A stretch of DNA of 19,372 nucleotides, taken from contig JAGTQO010000002.1 in the NCBI GenBank assembly GCA_018396565.1, positions 30,270 through 49,641 on the forward strand. The letters run 5' to 3'. Below are positions 1-6,548 of this stretch, piece after piece. The DNA comes from Candidatus Bathyarchaeota archaeon. GTDB taxonomy: Archaea > Thermoproteota > Bathyarchaeia > 40CM-2-53-6 > RBG-13-38-9. A model generated the notes under the pieces. The model made no database searches. It worked only from the letters and a program-made list of their open reading frames with translations, and was not told the DNA's origin. The first letter of the stretch is position 1, and every line of letters starts with the position of its first letter. The position numbers were made by a program, and so were the translations under genes.

Positions 1-879
1 TAGATCTATTCCAAGCTCATTCGCCACAGCCTTGAGATGGAGTATTGTGTTCGTTGAGCCTCCAAGAGCCATATCTACCGTGATGGCATTTTCGAAGGCC
101 TCCTCAGTCATTATCAAGCTCGGCCTCACATCATCCTCTATCAAACTCATTATCTGCCTACCTATCTCGTGGCAAAGTCTCGTCTTCGCCGAGTCTGATG
201 CAGGTGTCGTCCCCATGTATGGTAGTGTCATACCAAGAGCCTCTATCAAGGCTTGTGTCGTCGTCGCGGTGTATAGGCCTCCACAAGCCCCTGGACCTGT
301 CAATGTGATATTCTCAAGATACTCAGCCTCCTCAGCCGTTATCTTCCCCGCCTGGAGTAGCCCAGGAACCTCGAAGAGTTGTCCGACAGTGATCTTCTGA
401 CCCTTATAGTAACCCCAAGTCGGACATGCAGGATACATTGCTCCACCAGGGGCTATGATGGTTGGAATGTCCAGTCTAGCAGCTGCCATCAACATTCCTG
501 GATTTATCTTGTCGCATGTGGTAAGGCATACCATGGCGTCGAAGAGGTGTCCTTGAATCATAACCTCTATCGAGTCGGCTATCAACTCTCTGCTCGGCAG
601 AGACATCTTCAAACCTTCGTGGCCTTGGGCTATTCCGTCACATAGGGCTATTGTGTTAAACTCGATAGGTGTACCCTGAGCTTCGAGGATACCCCTCTTG
701 ACGTGTTGACTTAGGATGTTGAGGTGGATATGCCCTGGAACGAGTTCATTCCATGAATTTACAACCGCAACCAGAGGCTTACTGAGATCCTCATCTGTGA
801 AACCTGAACATTTGAAGAGCGCCCTGTGGACACACCTATCCACACCTTCGATGACCTCTCTACTTCTCAGCCTCCGCAT
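1..879 (-). CDS. ilvD: Dihydroxy-acid dehydratase (N-terminal part, runs off the left edge)
   Basis: Iron-sulfur dehydratase converting 2,3-dihydroxy-acids to 2-oxo acids in valine, isoleucine and leucine synthesis. The frame is open for 293 codons from ATG at 879 to base 1. A TAA lies nine codons upstream in frame, so the ATG is the natural start. Visible family signatures are the FNTIALCDGIAQGHEG stretch (residues ~74-89), CDK with Cys122 and Lys124, ACGG with Cys199, and DMALGGSTNT at 269-278. Residue 49 is Gly (VPGH), where plant-type [2Fe-2S] enzymes carry a third cluster Cys. That resembles the E. coli [4Fe-4S] type, but the cluster type is inferred. The C-terminal half lies outside the window. 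The gene is divergent from acylphosphatase and has its own BRE/TATA. Confidence 0.95.
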   Translation of the reverse strand, partial: MRRLRSREVIEGVDRCVHRALFKCSGFTDEDLSKPLVAVVNSWNELVPGHIHLNILSQHVKRGILEAQGTPIEFNTIALCDGIAQGHEGLKMSLPSRELIADSIEVMIQGHLFDAMVCLTTCDKINPGMLMAAARLDIPTIIAPGGAMYPACPTWGYYKGQKITVGQLFEVPGLLQAGKITAEEAEYLENITLTGPGACGGLYTATTTQALIEALGMTLPYMGTTPASDSAKTRLCHEIGRQIMSLIEDDVRPSLIMTEEAFENAITVDMALGGSTNTILHLKAVANELGIDL

Positions 880-930
880 ATTAAGTTCCAACCCAAAGCT
901 TTAAGGAATGTTCATATCGGTCTGGTTTAC

Positions 931-946
931 CATATTAAACCTTTCG
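931..946 (-). promoter_or_regulatory. BRE/TATA promoter of ilvD
   Basis: On the minus strand this reads CGAAAGGTTTAATATG: a purine-rich BRE-like hexamer followed by a TATA-like TTTAATAT. It lies about 55 bases upstream of the ilvD ATG, which predicts a leader of roughly 30 nt. Confidence 0.55.
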
Positions 947-1005
947 AGGAGTCTCTCCACGTTGAATGTTAATTGAAGATGCGGCTTTGATGGGGTTGAC
1001 ATTGA

Positions 1006-1281
1006 TTGAAGGTGAGGGCTCACATATATGTCAGCGGCCATGTTCAAGGGGTATTCTTCAGGCATGAGACTAGGAAACATGCTTTGAGGTTAGGAGTCTC
1101 AGGATGGATTAGGAACCTTCCAGACGGCCGTGTAGAGGCTATCTTTGAAGGTGAGAAGGATGCTGTTGACGACATCTTAGATTTCTGTCGGCGGGGCCCC
1201 CCAGGGGCTATTGTTAAAGATGTTGAAGTTCAGTGGGCGCCTTGGACTGGAGAATTTCAAGGTTTTAGAATAATCTATTAG
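1006..1281 (+). CDS. Acylphosphatase
   Basis: Small alpha/beta enzyme hydrolysing carboxyl-phosphate bonds (acyl phosphates). The 91-residue length is normal for the family. The phosphate-binding signature VSGHVQGVFFR sits at residues ~9-19 and supplies the catalytic Arg19. The second signature, GWIRNLPDGRVE (~33-44), supplies the catalytic Asn37. The start is TTG at 1006 (LKVRAHIYV), immediately after an in-frame TGA at 1003-1005; GTG at 1012 is the only other reasonable choice. It stands alone between divergent ilvD and a tRNA gene. Archaeal acylphosphatases of this kind are usually assigned to housekeeping scavenging of acyl phosphates; the real substrate here cannot be told. Confidence 0.93.
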   Translation: MKVRAHIYVSGHVQGVFFRHETRKHALRLGVSGWIRNLPDGRVEAIFEGEKDAVDDILDFCRRGPPGAIVKDVEVQWAPWTGEFQGFRIIY

Positions 1282-1327
1282 CTTTACTTATTTAATAGTT
1301 GAACTGTAGCCGCTGAGGCCCGGCATG

Positions 1328-1340
1328 AAAGAGCTTAAAG
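1328..1340 (+). promoter_or_regulatory. BRE/TATA promoter of the tRNA gene
   Basis: GAAAGAGCTTAAAG: a BRE-like purine run followed by CTTAAAG, centred about 28-30 bases before the first base of the tRNA acceptor stem. This is the spacing expected for initiation at or just before the mature 5' end. Confidence 0.5.
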
Positions 1341-1388
1341 GATAGGTTTTCACCTCTCATACTGTGCTCCGGTGGTGTAGCCCGGTTA

Positions 1389-1405
1389 ACAGGTTAGAGG
1401 CCGAC
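1389..1405 (+). other. tRNA intron in the D loop (17 nt)
   Basis: A bulge-helix-bulge-like fold can be drawn: CGGT (1383-1386) pairs with GCCG (1400-1403), with 3-nt bulges TAA (1387-1389) and ACA (1404-1406). Cutting each bulge between nt 2 and 3 gives exactly the D loop and stem (…CGGTTA + AGCAT) expected of a mature archaeal tRNA-Glu. The outer helices are weak, so this would be a relaxed motif. Confidence 0.65.
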
Positions 1406-1422
1406 AGCATAGCGGCCTTTCG

Positions 1423-1450
1423 AGCCTCAAGACGGGGAGGGATAACCCAG
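1423..1450 (+). other. tRNA intron in the anticodon loop (28 nt)
   Basis: This is the segment between the anticodon and the 3' half of the anticodon stem. GAGCC occurs at 1422-1426 and again at 1450-1454, so the excision frame is ambiguous by up to 5 nt; the coordinates given assume the canonical 37/38 site. CCTC and GAGG inside it can form an internal hairpin. I could not draw a clean canonical bulge-helix-bulge. Confidence 0.65.
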
Positions 1451-1510
1451 AGCCGTTGATCGCGGGTTCAAATCCCGCCCGGAGCACCAAGGAACAACCG
1501 GCGATGCTTA

Positions 1511-1533
1511 CGAAAATTGATAAAACATATTTG
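1511..1533 (+). promoter_or_regulatory. Putative promoter of the adenylate kinase gene
   Basis: CGAAAATTGATAAAACATATTTG contains a BRE-like CGAAAA followed by an A/T-rich TATA region, 60-80 bases before the start codon. It is a sequence match only. Confidence 0.4.
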
Positions 1534-1593
1534 TAGACATTCAACTCCAAAGAAACAGATTTACTTTGAAAGCTGCCTATCAATACGATCAAT

Positions 1594-2232
1594 ATGATGT
1601 GTACTGGAGTGTGGATTGAGTTATCTAGACTCTTATTGGTCACAGGAACCCCTGGAGTTGGCAAGACCACCGTGTCAAGGATTATAGCTGAAAAACTTAA
1701 TGGAATCCATGTCGATGTTGCAAAAGTCGCTTTAGAGGAGGGTTTGACGAAAGGCTACTCTGCAGAGGATCATTCGCATATAATAGATGCTGAGAGTCTC
1801 AGTAGGAGGCTTGGCAAGATTGTAAAATCTTCGACCTGCGATGTTGTTCTGGAGGGGCACTTCATCCCTAAGATATACGGATTTAAGCCGTCATTAATCT
1901 ACGTTCTGAGATGTCACCCGAAGATTCTGAGGTTGAGGCTTAAGAGGAAGGGCTATCCTGAGAGAAAGATCGCAGATAATGTTGCTGCTGAGCTGCTTGA
2001 CACATGTCTTTACGATATTCTTTCAACTTTCAAATCAGATAAAACTGTTGAGATCGACACATCGAAAAAGAATCCTGCTCAAGTGGCGTCACTAGCCTTG
2101 AAAATATTGGATAGTAGAATCAAGTTGAGGGAGGTCAAAATAGACTGGCTCCAAAGATTGCTTGTTGAAGGAGGACTTGAGGAGATACTTCATTATATAG
2201 AGTCGCAAGCCCCAAGGATGAAGATTCGGTAG
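1594..2232 (+). CDS. Fap7/hCINAP-type adenylate kinase-like NTPase
   Basis: P-loop NMP-kinase fold protein of 212 residues. The Walker A motif GTPGVGKTT lies at residues ~18-26. The family-typical VVLEGHF (~85-90) and a basic lid segment (LRLKRKGYPERKIADNVAAE, ~114-133) follow. Members of this family (Fap7 in yeast, CINAP in humans) act as ATPases in the last step of small ribosomal subunit maturation, and archaeal homologues bind ribosomal protein uS11; that role is family knowledge, not visible here. The C-terminal ~35 residues form a helical extension. The start could be ATG at 1594, ATG at 1597 or GTG at 1609; homologues begin only a few residues before the P-loop, so a shorter N-terminus is possible. 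A zinc-ribbon gene follows after 5 bases. Confidence 0.88.
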   Translation: MMCTGVWIELSRLLLVTGTPGVGKTTVSRIIAEKLNGIHVDVAKVALEEGLTKGYSAEDHSHIIDAESLSRRLGKIVKSSTCDVVLEGHFIPKIYGFKPSLIYVLRCHPKILRLRLKRKGYPERKIADNVAAELLDTCLYDILSTFKSDKTVEIDTSKKNPAQVASLALKILDSRIKLREVKIDWLQRLLVEGGLEEILHYIESQAPRMKIR

Positions 2233-2237
2233 ATGGG

Positions 2238-2462
2238 ATGAAGTATATGCTGAAATCTCCAAAGAAAAGGTATGGAGTGATAGAGTGTCCAAATTGTAGG
2301 GGATTAGGGCTTGTTTGTTCATCGGCTAAATCGCATAGATGCCCATACTGTGGTAGAGTTATCAAGTTTGGGTGGGGGAGAGTTAAGAGCCTATATTGGT
2401 CTTACTCGCCAAGGGTAGCATCGAGGGTTCTTGCGAGACTCAAACTTGAGAGGTCGAAGTGA
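2238..2462 (+). CDS. Small zinc-ribbon protein
   Basis: A 74-residue basic protein. Cysteine pairs CPNC (17-20) and CPYC (35-38), with a further Cys27 between them, form a probable rubredoxin-like or zinc-ribbon knuckle. The C-terminal half is rich in Arg, Lys, Tyr and Trp, suggesting nucleic acid or ribosome contact. It starts 5 bases after the adenylate kinase stop, so the two are almost certainly co-transcribed; a ribosome-related role would fit a Fap7 partner but is inference. It broadly resembles archaeal zinc-ribbon families of unknown function. I cannot name the family with certainty. Confidence 0.75.
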   Translation: MKYMLKSPKKRYGVIECPNCRGLGLVCSSAKSHRCPYCGRVIKFGWGRVKSLYWSYSPRVASRVLARLKLERSK

Positions 2463-2490
2463 ATACATATCGAGGCTGGATGTATGCCGA

Positions 2491-2503
2491 AACGATAAAA
2501 AGG
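2491..2503 (+). promoter_or_regulatory. TATA promoter of the LSm gene
   Basis: CCGAAACGATAAAAAGG: BRE-like CGAAAC followed by GATAAAAA, about 40 bases before the ATG at 2537, consistent with a short leader. Confidence 0.5.
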
Positions 2504-2536
2504 GGCTTCTATTATTGGTTGGGTGGTTATGGTTGA

Positions 2537-2968
2537 ATGTCGTCGGTCGCTGAGAGAAGATTTAGGGAGGAGCTCTCCCTACTCGTCCAGAAACCTGTAA
2601 CTGTACGAACATCCATGGGTAAGACATATACTGGAACACTCTACGGTGTCGACGCCAACACCTTGAGCATGTGTCTGGCCAATGTCAAAGATGAGTCAGG
2701 CCAAGAGATCAGCAGAGTTATATTGAATGGGAGGGCTGTTCTCGAGGTCTACGGCCTTGAGACACCATTCGACATCCGCAGCTTGGCAGAGAGGCTTGAG
2801 AGGGTATTCCCAAGGATGGTGAAGACAATCGATGAGGCGGGTGTCATAGTGGTGATGGATAAGATTAGGGTCTCAGAGAAGGGTGTTATAGAGGGTAGGG
2901 GTCCAGCCGCCGAGAGGGTTCAGAGGGTCTATGAGGAGTTCATGCGCCAGAGGGAGAAGTCTACTTAA
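2537..2968 (+). CDS. LSm/Sm-like RNA-binding protein with C-terminal extension
   Basis: A 143-residue protein. The N-terminal ~75 residues are an Sm fold: an LVQKPVTVRTSMGKTYTGTL strand region, GVDANTLSMCL (Sm1-like), then VILNGRAVLEV (Sm2-like). A second domain (~78-143, with VIVVMDKIRVSEKGVIEG and a C-terminal helix) matches the two-domain layout known for archaeal SmAP3-type proteins. Sm proteins form rings that bind U-rich RNA and act in RNA metabolism. The ATG at 2537 is chosen; an ATG at 2529 is in another frame. It converges with the PAC2 gene on the other strand, 10 bases apart. Confidence 0.88.
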   Translation: MSSVAERRFREELSLLVQKPVTVRTSMGKTYTGTLYGVDANTLSMCLANVKDESGQEISRVILNGRAVLEVYGLETPFDIRSLAERLERVFPRMVKTIDEAGVIVVMDKIRVSEKGVIEGRGPAAERVQRVYEEFMRQREKST

Positions 2969-2978
2969 CATAGCCGCC

Positions 2979-3719
2979 TCAATATTTGGGAGACTCCTCG
3001 CAAGGTATGCCTAAAAGTCTCCTAGTCGACTCTACCGCCCTATCAAGGTTTGAGGGGTCCAAGGATAGGCTTAGGGACTTCGATAGGAAGCCTAGGGCAA
3101 CCTTTGCAGCTAAGGCGTCAGGGTATAGGCCCAGGGTCTCAACCAATATGCAGTAGCCACTCAATCCTCTAAGCCTCGCCAGCCCTAGAAGCAACCCTGC
3201 AGCTCCGTAAACCCTACCTTGGAAAGGTGACGCGCCAAGACTCACAACCTTCTTTAGAGTCTCTTTATCGGTGGCTGTGCAGAAGACCCTCGGCGTAGAT
3301 GGTGGTGAGCTTCTTTTGAGACCGCCGACTGTGATGATGGTTCTGCAGCCGCTCATCTCTGCGATATCTAGAATCTTAGACGACAATTCATATTGCCCCC
3401 TCCCAGTTGAGGCTTGAGTGTTGCCGTAGAGAATAATCAGATCGATATCGGCACCGGTCTTTGCATAGTAGAGTTCATTCACCGGCGGTCTGACATATCC
3501 CTTACCGGTCGTGAAAGCAACTGCTTGGAAGAAGGGAGAGTGGATCTCACAGAACATCTTTGCCCTCAGCTCCTTGACGAGATGTAGACCGACGATGTTG
3601 GCTACGAACCCTATCCCAGGCAGACCCTCAACCAGGACCGGCTCCCTCAACACAGGCCTCTCAAAGAATACTTCGATGCTCACATTCGAAATCCCCGCTT
3701 CAAGCCTCCTATAGAGCAT
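2979..3719 (-). CDS. PAC2 family protein (proteasome assembly chaperone-like)
   Basis: A 246-residue PAC2-fold protein. The family hallmark LVEGLPGIGFVANIVGLHLV lies at residues ~29-48, with later conserved blocks LIILYGNTQAS (~95-105) and TIITVGGLKR (~130-139) and the GAAGLLLGLARLRG region. Archaeal PAC2 proteins (PbaA, PbaB) are linked to proteasome assembly or activation. This copy ends in PKY, which is not a proper hydrophobic-Tyr-X tail. The start is ATG at 3719, 6 bases after the stop of the upstream tautomerase gene, implying one transcript. It is one of two PAC2 genes in this window; the other lies 2 kb away and differs at its C-terminus. Confidence 0.9.
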   Translation of the reverse strand: MLYRRLEAGISNVSIEVFFERPVLREPVLVEGLPGIGFVANIVGLHLVKELRAKMFCEIHSPFFQAVAFTTGKGYVRPPVNELYYAKTGADIDLIILYGNTQASTGRGQYELSSKILDIAEMSGCRTIITVGGLKRSSPPSTPRVFCTATDKETLKKVVSLGASPFQGRVYGAAGLLLGLARLRGLSGYCILVETLGLYPDALAAKVALGFLSKSLSLSLDPSNLDRAVESTRRLLGIPCEESPKY

Positions 3720-3725
3720 GATGAT

Positions 3726-3917
3726 TCAGGGTTGCCTCTTACTCCTCAGGACTCCACCCTGCGCAAACCTGTTCTTAGGCATCTCATTAAACTCTATCCA
3801 TACAACTTCCTTTGGAACCCCGAGTATATTTACGATAGCATCTGTTATAGCTTCCACCAACCTCTCTATCTGCTCCTCACTTCTACCTTCCAAAAGATTG
3901 ACTTGTACGTAAGGCAT
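3726..3917 (-). CDS. 4-oxalocrotonate tautomerase family protein
   Basis: A tautomerase-superfamily monomer (63 residues after Met removal) that normally assembles into hexamers. There are two consecutive ATG codons. The second (3917) is chosen because it leaves Pro as residue 1 (PYVQVNLLEGRS), and Pro1 is the catalytic base of the family. Arg11 and Phe50 (numbered from Pro1) are present as in P. putida 4-OT, but position 39 is Trp instead of the catalytic Arg39. The glycine turn QGG at 52-54 is kept. Archaeal homologues mostly have unknown substrates. A purine-rich GGCGGTGA stretch lies 5-12 bases before the start. It is probably co-transcribed with the PAC2 gene. Confidence 0.88.
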   Translation of the reverse strand: MPYVQVNLLEGRSEEQIERLVEAITDAIVNILGVPKEVVWIEFNEMPKNRFAQGGVLRSKRQP

Positions 3918-4013
3918 CATACATCACCGCCGATAATTAGAATAGATCTGTCTTAACAAGCTTCCGGATCGTTAATCGGCAGGTTCAGAACATGTAGAGG
4001 CGTATTTCAGTGT

Positions 4014-4017
4014 GAGG
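4014..4017 (+). promoter_or_regulatory. Shine-Dalgarno of tgtA
   Basis: GAGG with 7-base spacing to the ATG at 4025 supports this start over the in-frame ATG at 4037. Confidence 0.55.
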
Positions 4018-4024
4018 TTTACAT

Positions 4025-5641
4025 ATGTTGAATAATATGTTTGAGGAAGATGTCTTCGAAGTTACATATGAAGACCTGCTGGGCAGGGTTGGGAGGCTGC
4101 ATACAAAGAGTGGGATTATAGAGACACCGTGCATCTTTCCGGTGATTCACCCAGCTAATCAACCTGTCTCACCCAAAGAAATGTGGAGTATGGGTTTCAA
4201 AGCAGTTATGACTAACGCTTACTTGGCACGCAAATTTTTCGGCCCAGATGTTGGGATGAGGATACATCGACTATTAGATTTTCCAGGGGTGGTAGCTACC
4301 GATTCAGGTGCATACCAGATACTTGTCCATGGCGGAATCGATGCGACTCAAGAGGAGATAATTGATTTTGAGGAGAAGATAGATTCAGATATCGCTGTTA
4401 TCTTGGATGTTCCAACAGGCCTCACCGCTAATAGGCGACATGCCGAGAGGACTGTGAATGAAACTTTGGAGAGGGCAGATCAGGCTCTGAGGATCTTTAG
4501 GAGGAGAGATATCTTATGGGTTGGGCCTGTTCAGGGTGGCCTACATTTAGATCTTCTCTCCAGATGTGCAAGGGAGATGTCAAGCAAAGGCTTCCCCATC
4601 ATCGCCTTGGGCAGTCCAACACAGGTCATGGAGAAGTATATGTACAAGGATCTTGCTAGAATGATTTTGACATGCAAATCCAATATTGAACCTAGAAAAC
4701 CCCTCCACCTTTTCGGTGCAGGCCACCCTTCAATGTTGGCCCTCGCTGTTTCTCTTGGATGTGATCTATTCGACTCAGCCTCCTACAACATCTACGCTAG
4801 AAACAACAGGTATATGACGCCCCATGGAACCTTTAAATTGGATGAGTTACACTATCTGCCGTGTTCATGCGAGGTTTGTAGAAAAACTTCTGTGAAAGAC
4901 CTATCGGACCTCCCTGTTGAAGAGAGGACTAGGAGACTCTCAATCCACAATCTCAATGTCCTCCTCGATGAGATTAACATGGTAAAGCAGAGTATCGTCG
5001 AGGGTGGGTTGTGGGAACATCTGAACCAGAGGGTGAGGGTTCACCCCAAACTATTTGAGCCTATACATCAGCTTAAGGATTATTATGAGATGTTTGAAGT
5101 CCATACACCCATATCGAAGATTAGGGGCCTCTTCTACTTCGATCATCTCGACCTGTTGAGGCCTGAGGTTGAAAGGTTCAGGAGAAATGTGAATAGAAAT
5201 TATTCGCCGCCTGAAAAATCAAGAAATTTACTGTTACTTCCACCTCCCCCATCGAAGCCTTACCCATCGAGCAGACCCATTAAGAGATTGTTGAAAGCAG
5301 TCGTTACTAGAAGGTTCGAGATGTGCTTCTACACAATCCCTTACGGTGTCGTTCCATTTGAACTGAGTGATGTGTATCCAGTAGCCCAGACTGAGATGCA
5401 TGGACAGCCTGACGAGATCTCTATACTCGATACCGCTGATACGGTCTTTCAATATTTGGTGAACCGCCGATATGAGAGGGTCATAGTATATGTTTCGAAT
5501 GAGTATTGGGCTAGAAGAGTCCTATCGAAAGTTAAGTCTGCCTGCGCTAAGGCCGGTCGGAGGTTAACGGTCTTTCAGTATAAAGGGGAGTCTTGGGGAG
5601 ATGAAGCCATAGAGAATCTGATAAGGGTCATGAAGGTATAG
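4025..5641 (+). CDS. tgtA: tRNA-guanine(15) transglycosylase, archaeosine type, without PUA domain
   Basis: Exchanges guanine-15 of tRNA for preQ0, the first tRNA-level step of archaeosine synthesis. The catalytic TIM-barrel domain covers residues ~10-330. It has the ATDSGAYQ motif with Asp93, DVPTG at ~128-132, GPVQGG at ~167-172 and the nucleophile region LFDSASY with Asp250. The zinc site is C280-x-C282-x2-C285 and His308. Residues ~335-538 match the C2-type extension of archaeal TGTs (FYTIPYGVVPFELSDVYP at ~436-453). Full-length archaeal enzymes are about 580 residues or more and end in a PUA domain; this protein stops at 538 and no PUA-like segment follows on this strand. The divergent neighbour is the tautomerase; the downstream neighbour is on the opposite strand. 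Confidence 0.95.
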   Translation: MLNNMFEEDVFEVTYEDLLGRVGRLHTKSGIIETPCIFPVIHPANQPVSPKEMWSMGFKAVMTNAYLARKFFGPDVGMRIHRLLDFPGVVATDSGAYQILVHGGIDATQEEIIDFEEKIDSDIAVILDVPTGLTANRRHAERTVNETLERADQALRIFRRRDILWVGPVQGGLHLDLLSRCAREMSSKGFPIIALGSPTQVMEKYMYKDLARMILTCKSNIEPRKPLHLFGAGHPSMLALAVSLGCDLFDSASYNIYARNNRYMTPHGTFKLDELHYLPCSCEVCRKTSVKDLSDLPVEERTRRLSIHNLNVLLDEINMVKQSIVEGGLWEHLNQRVRVHPKLFEPIHQLKDYYEMFEVHTPISKIRGLFYFDHLDLLRPEVERFRRNVNRNYSPPEKSRNLLLLPPPPSKPYPSSRPIKRLLKAVVTRRFEMCFYTIPYGVVPFELSDVYPVAQTEMHGQPDEISILDTADTVFQYLVNRRYERVIVYVSNEYWARRVLSKVKSACAKAGRRLTVFQYKGESWGDEAIENLIRVMKV

Positions 5642-5659
5642 ATCATCAGCACCGTAAAA

Positions 5660-6394
5660 CTACACGAACATTCCTTGGAAGGATTTTTGTGTCTGCTCCA
5701 TCTTCTTCTCTATCTCAGCCTCGATCTCCTCAGCATCCCTCTCCAACTCTGAAACGTCAACCTTCAAATCACACATCTTACAAATGTTCCTTATAGCCAC
5801 TGCTGCGGCTGCTGGGTCAGGCCTCACAGATGAGGCGTATGGAAGGATAGCTATGGCTGGAAAGTCGTGTATCTCGAATTCACTCAGCATTATCGCCAGG
5901 GGACCGTAGACGAATAGTTCCTCCTCCAACCTCTGACCTTCAAAAACTCTGGCCCCGCTGTTGAATGCTCTAGTAGACACCACCCTCAACTTTGAGTTCT
6001 CAGTCTTGAACCTTGAGTCTAACCCACCCACCATTATTGCTTCCTTAAACCTCTCCTTGATAACCCATGACGACAGGGCTCTTGCAAACTCAGCCTCCTC
6101 GCTCTTATGTGGAGAGAACTCCAACTTAACAATGATCAGTTTACTCTTTCTATAGATCTCGAATGGGGTGACTATTCCTTCAGGTGTTGAGTTGACGAAT
6201 GGCGGGGGGTGGTCTACCTCAATGAAGCCTATCCTCTTGGCCTTCAGGGCTTGGACAAGGAACGAGGTCGCTATGTAACCCGTCTCCCCTATGCCGTGAA
6301 AGCCTGTGATCAGGGTTGCATTTCTATAGCTTCCTCTATGAACATTTATGTTGACTGTCAATTTGACGACCGGTTCTATGTTAACCTCTTCCAT
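5660..6394 (-). CDS. PAC2 family protein with C-terminal coiled coil
   Basis: A second proteasome-assembly-chaperone-like protein of 244 residues from the preferred ATG at 6394 (MEEVNIEP), which has GGAG 9 bases upstream. A longer frame opens with TTG at 6442 and would add 16 residues, but it lacks a ribosome site. The PAC2 core shows ATLITGFHGIGETGYIATSF, later AIMVGGLDSRF, then the DFPAIAILPYASSVRPDPAAAA segment. After this comes an acidic/basic helix (~200-235) predicted to be a coiled coil, ending QGMFV. The terminal Met-Phe-Val is close to the hydrophobic-Tyr-X motif used by proteasome activators to dock on the 20S alpha ring. Archaeal PbaB has such tails, so a PbaB-like role is plausible but inferred. 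Confidence 0.88.
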   Translation of the reverse strand: MEEVNIEPVVKLTVNINVHRGSYRNATLITGFHGIGETGYIATSFLVQALKAKRIGFIEVDHPPPFVNSTPEGIVTPFEIYRKSKLIIVKLEFSPHKSEEAEFARALSSWVIKERFKEAIMVGGLDSRFKTENSKLRVVSTRAFNSGARVFEGQRLEEELFVYGPLAIMLSEFEIHDFPAIAILPYASSVRPDPAAAAVAIRNICKMCDLKVDVSELERDAEEIEAEIEKKMEQTQKSFQGMFV

Positions 6395-6495
6395 GAAGGG
6401 TAACTCCACGATTAAAGGGTTTCTGGCGGCACCTCGAGGCAAAACTTATCAGCCATCGCTTGCAAAGAGGGATGTCCTAGTGGGGTTCCTTAGGA

Positions 6496-6508
6496 TTCGA
6501 TTTAATAG
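6496..6508 (+). promoter_or_regulatory. TATA promoter of the nuclease-protease operon
   Basis: TTCGATTTAATAG, with TATA-like TTTAATAG at 6501-6508, about 45 bases before the GTG start at 6549. It lies in the intergenic region shared with the divergent PAC2 gene. Confidence 0.45.
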
Positions 6509-6548
6509 ATGGTTCGTAGGGTAGAAGTCGACTAAAAATAATCGTAAA

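Larger units (their letters stand above)
1366..1489 (+). tRNA. tRNA-Glu (anticodon TTC), two introns, CCA encoded
   Basis: The acceptor stem GCTCCGG (1366-1372) pairs with CCGGAGC (1479-1485), then A73 (1486) and encoded CCA (1487-1489). The T arm is GCGGG-TTCAAAT-CCCGC (1462-1478). The D stem is GTGT (1375-1378) with GCAT (1407-1410). The anticodon stem is GCGGC (1412-1416) with GCCGT (1452-1456), the loop starts CT, and the anticodon TTC is at 1419-1421. Two insertions interrupt the cloverleaf. A 17-nt one in the D loop is best placed at 1389-1405. A 28-nt one in the anticodon loop is placed at 1423-1450 if it is at canonical position 37/38. Removing both leaves 79 nt including CCA, a normal archaeal tRNA-Glu length. 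The D-loop intron boundary is supported by a CGGT/GCCG 4-bp helix flanked by 3-nt bulges TAA and ACA. The second intron's boundary is ambiguous because GAGCC is repeated at both ends. Confidence 0.9.

Noticed and set aside
32..904. Three plus-strand open frames (32-400, 379-645, 716-904)
   Set aside because: They are antisense shadows of the uninterrupted minus-strand ilvD frame, which carries all family motifs.
1386..1670. 94-codon minus-strand frame across the tRNA
   Set aside because: It is antisense to the tRNA gene and to the adenylate kinase P-loop; no domain is recognisable.
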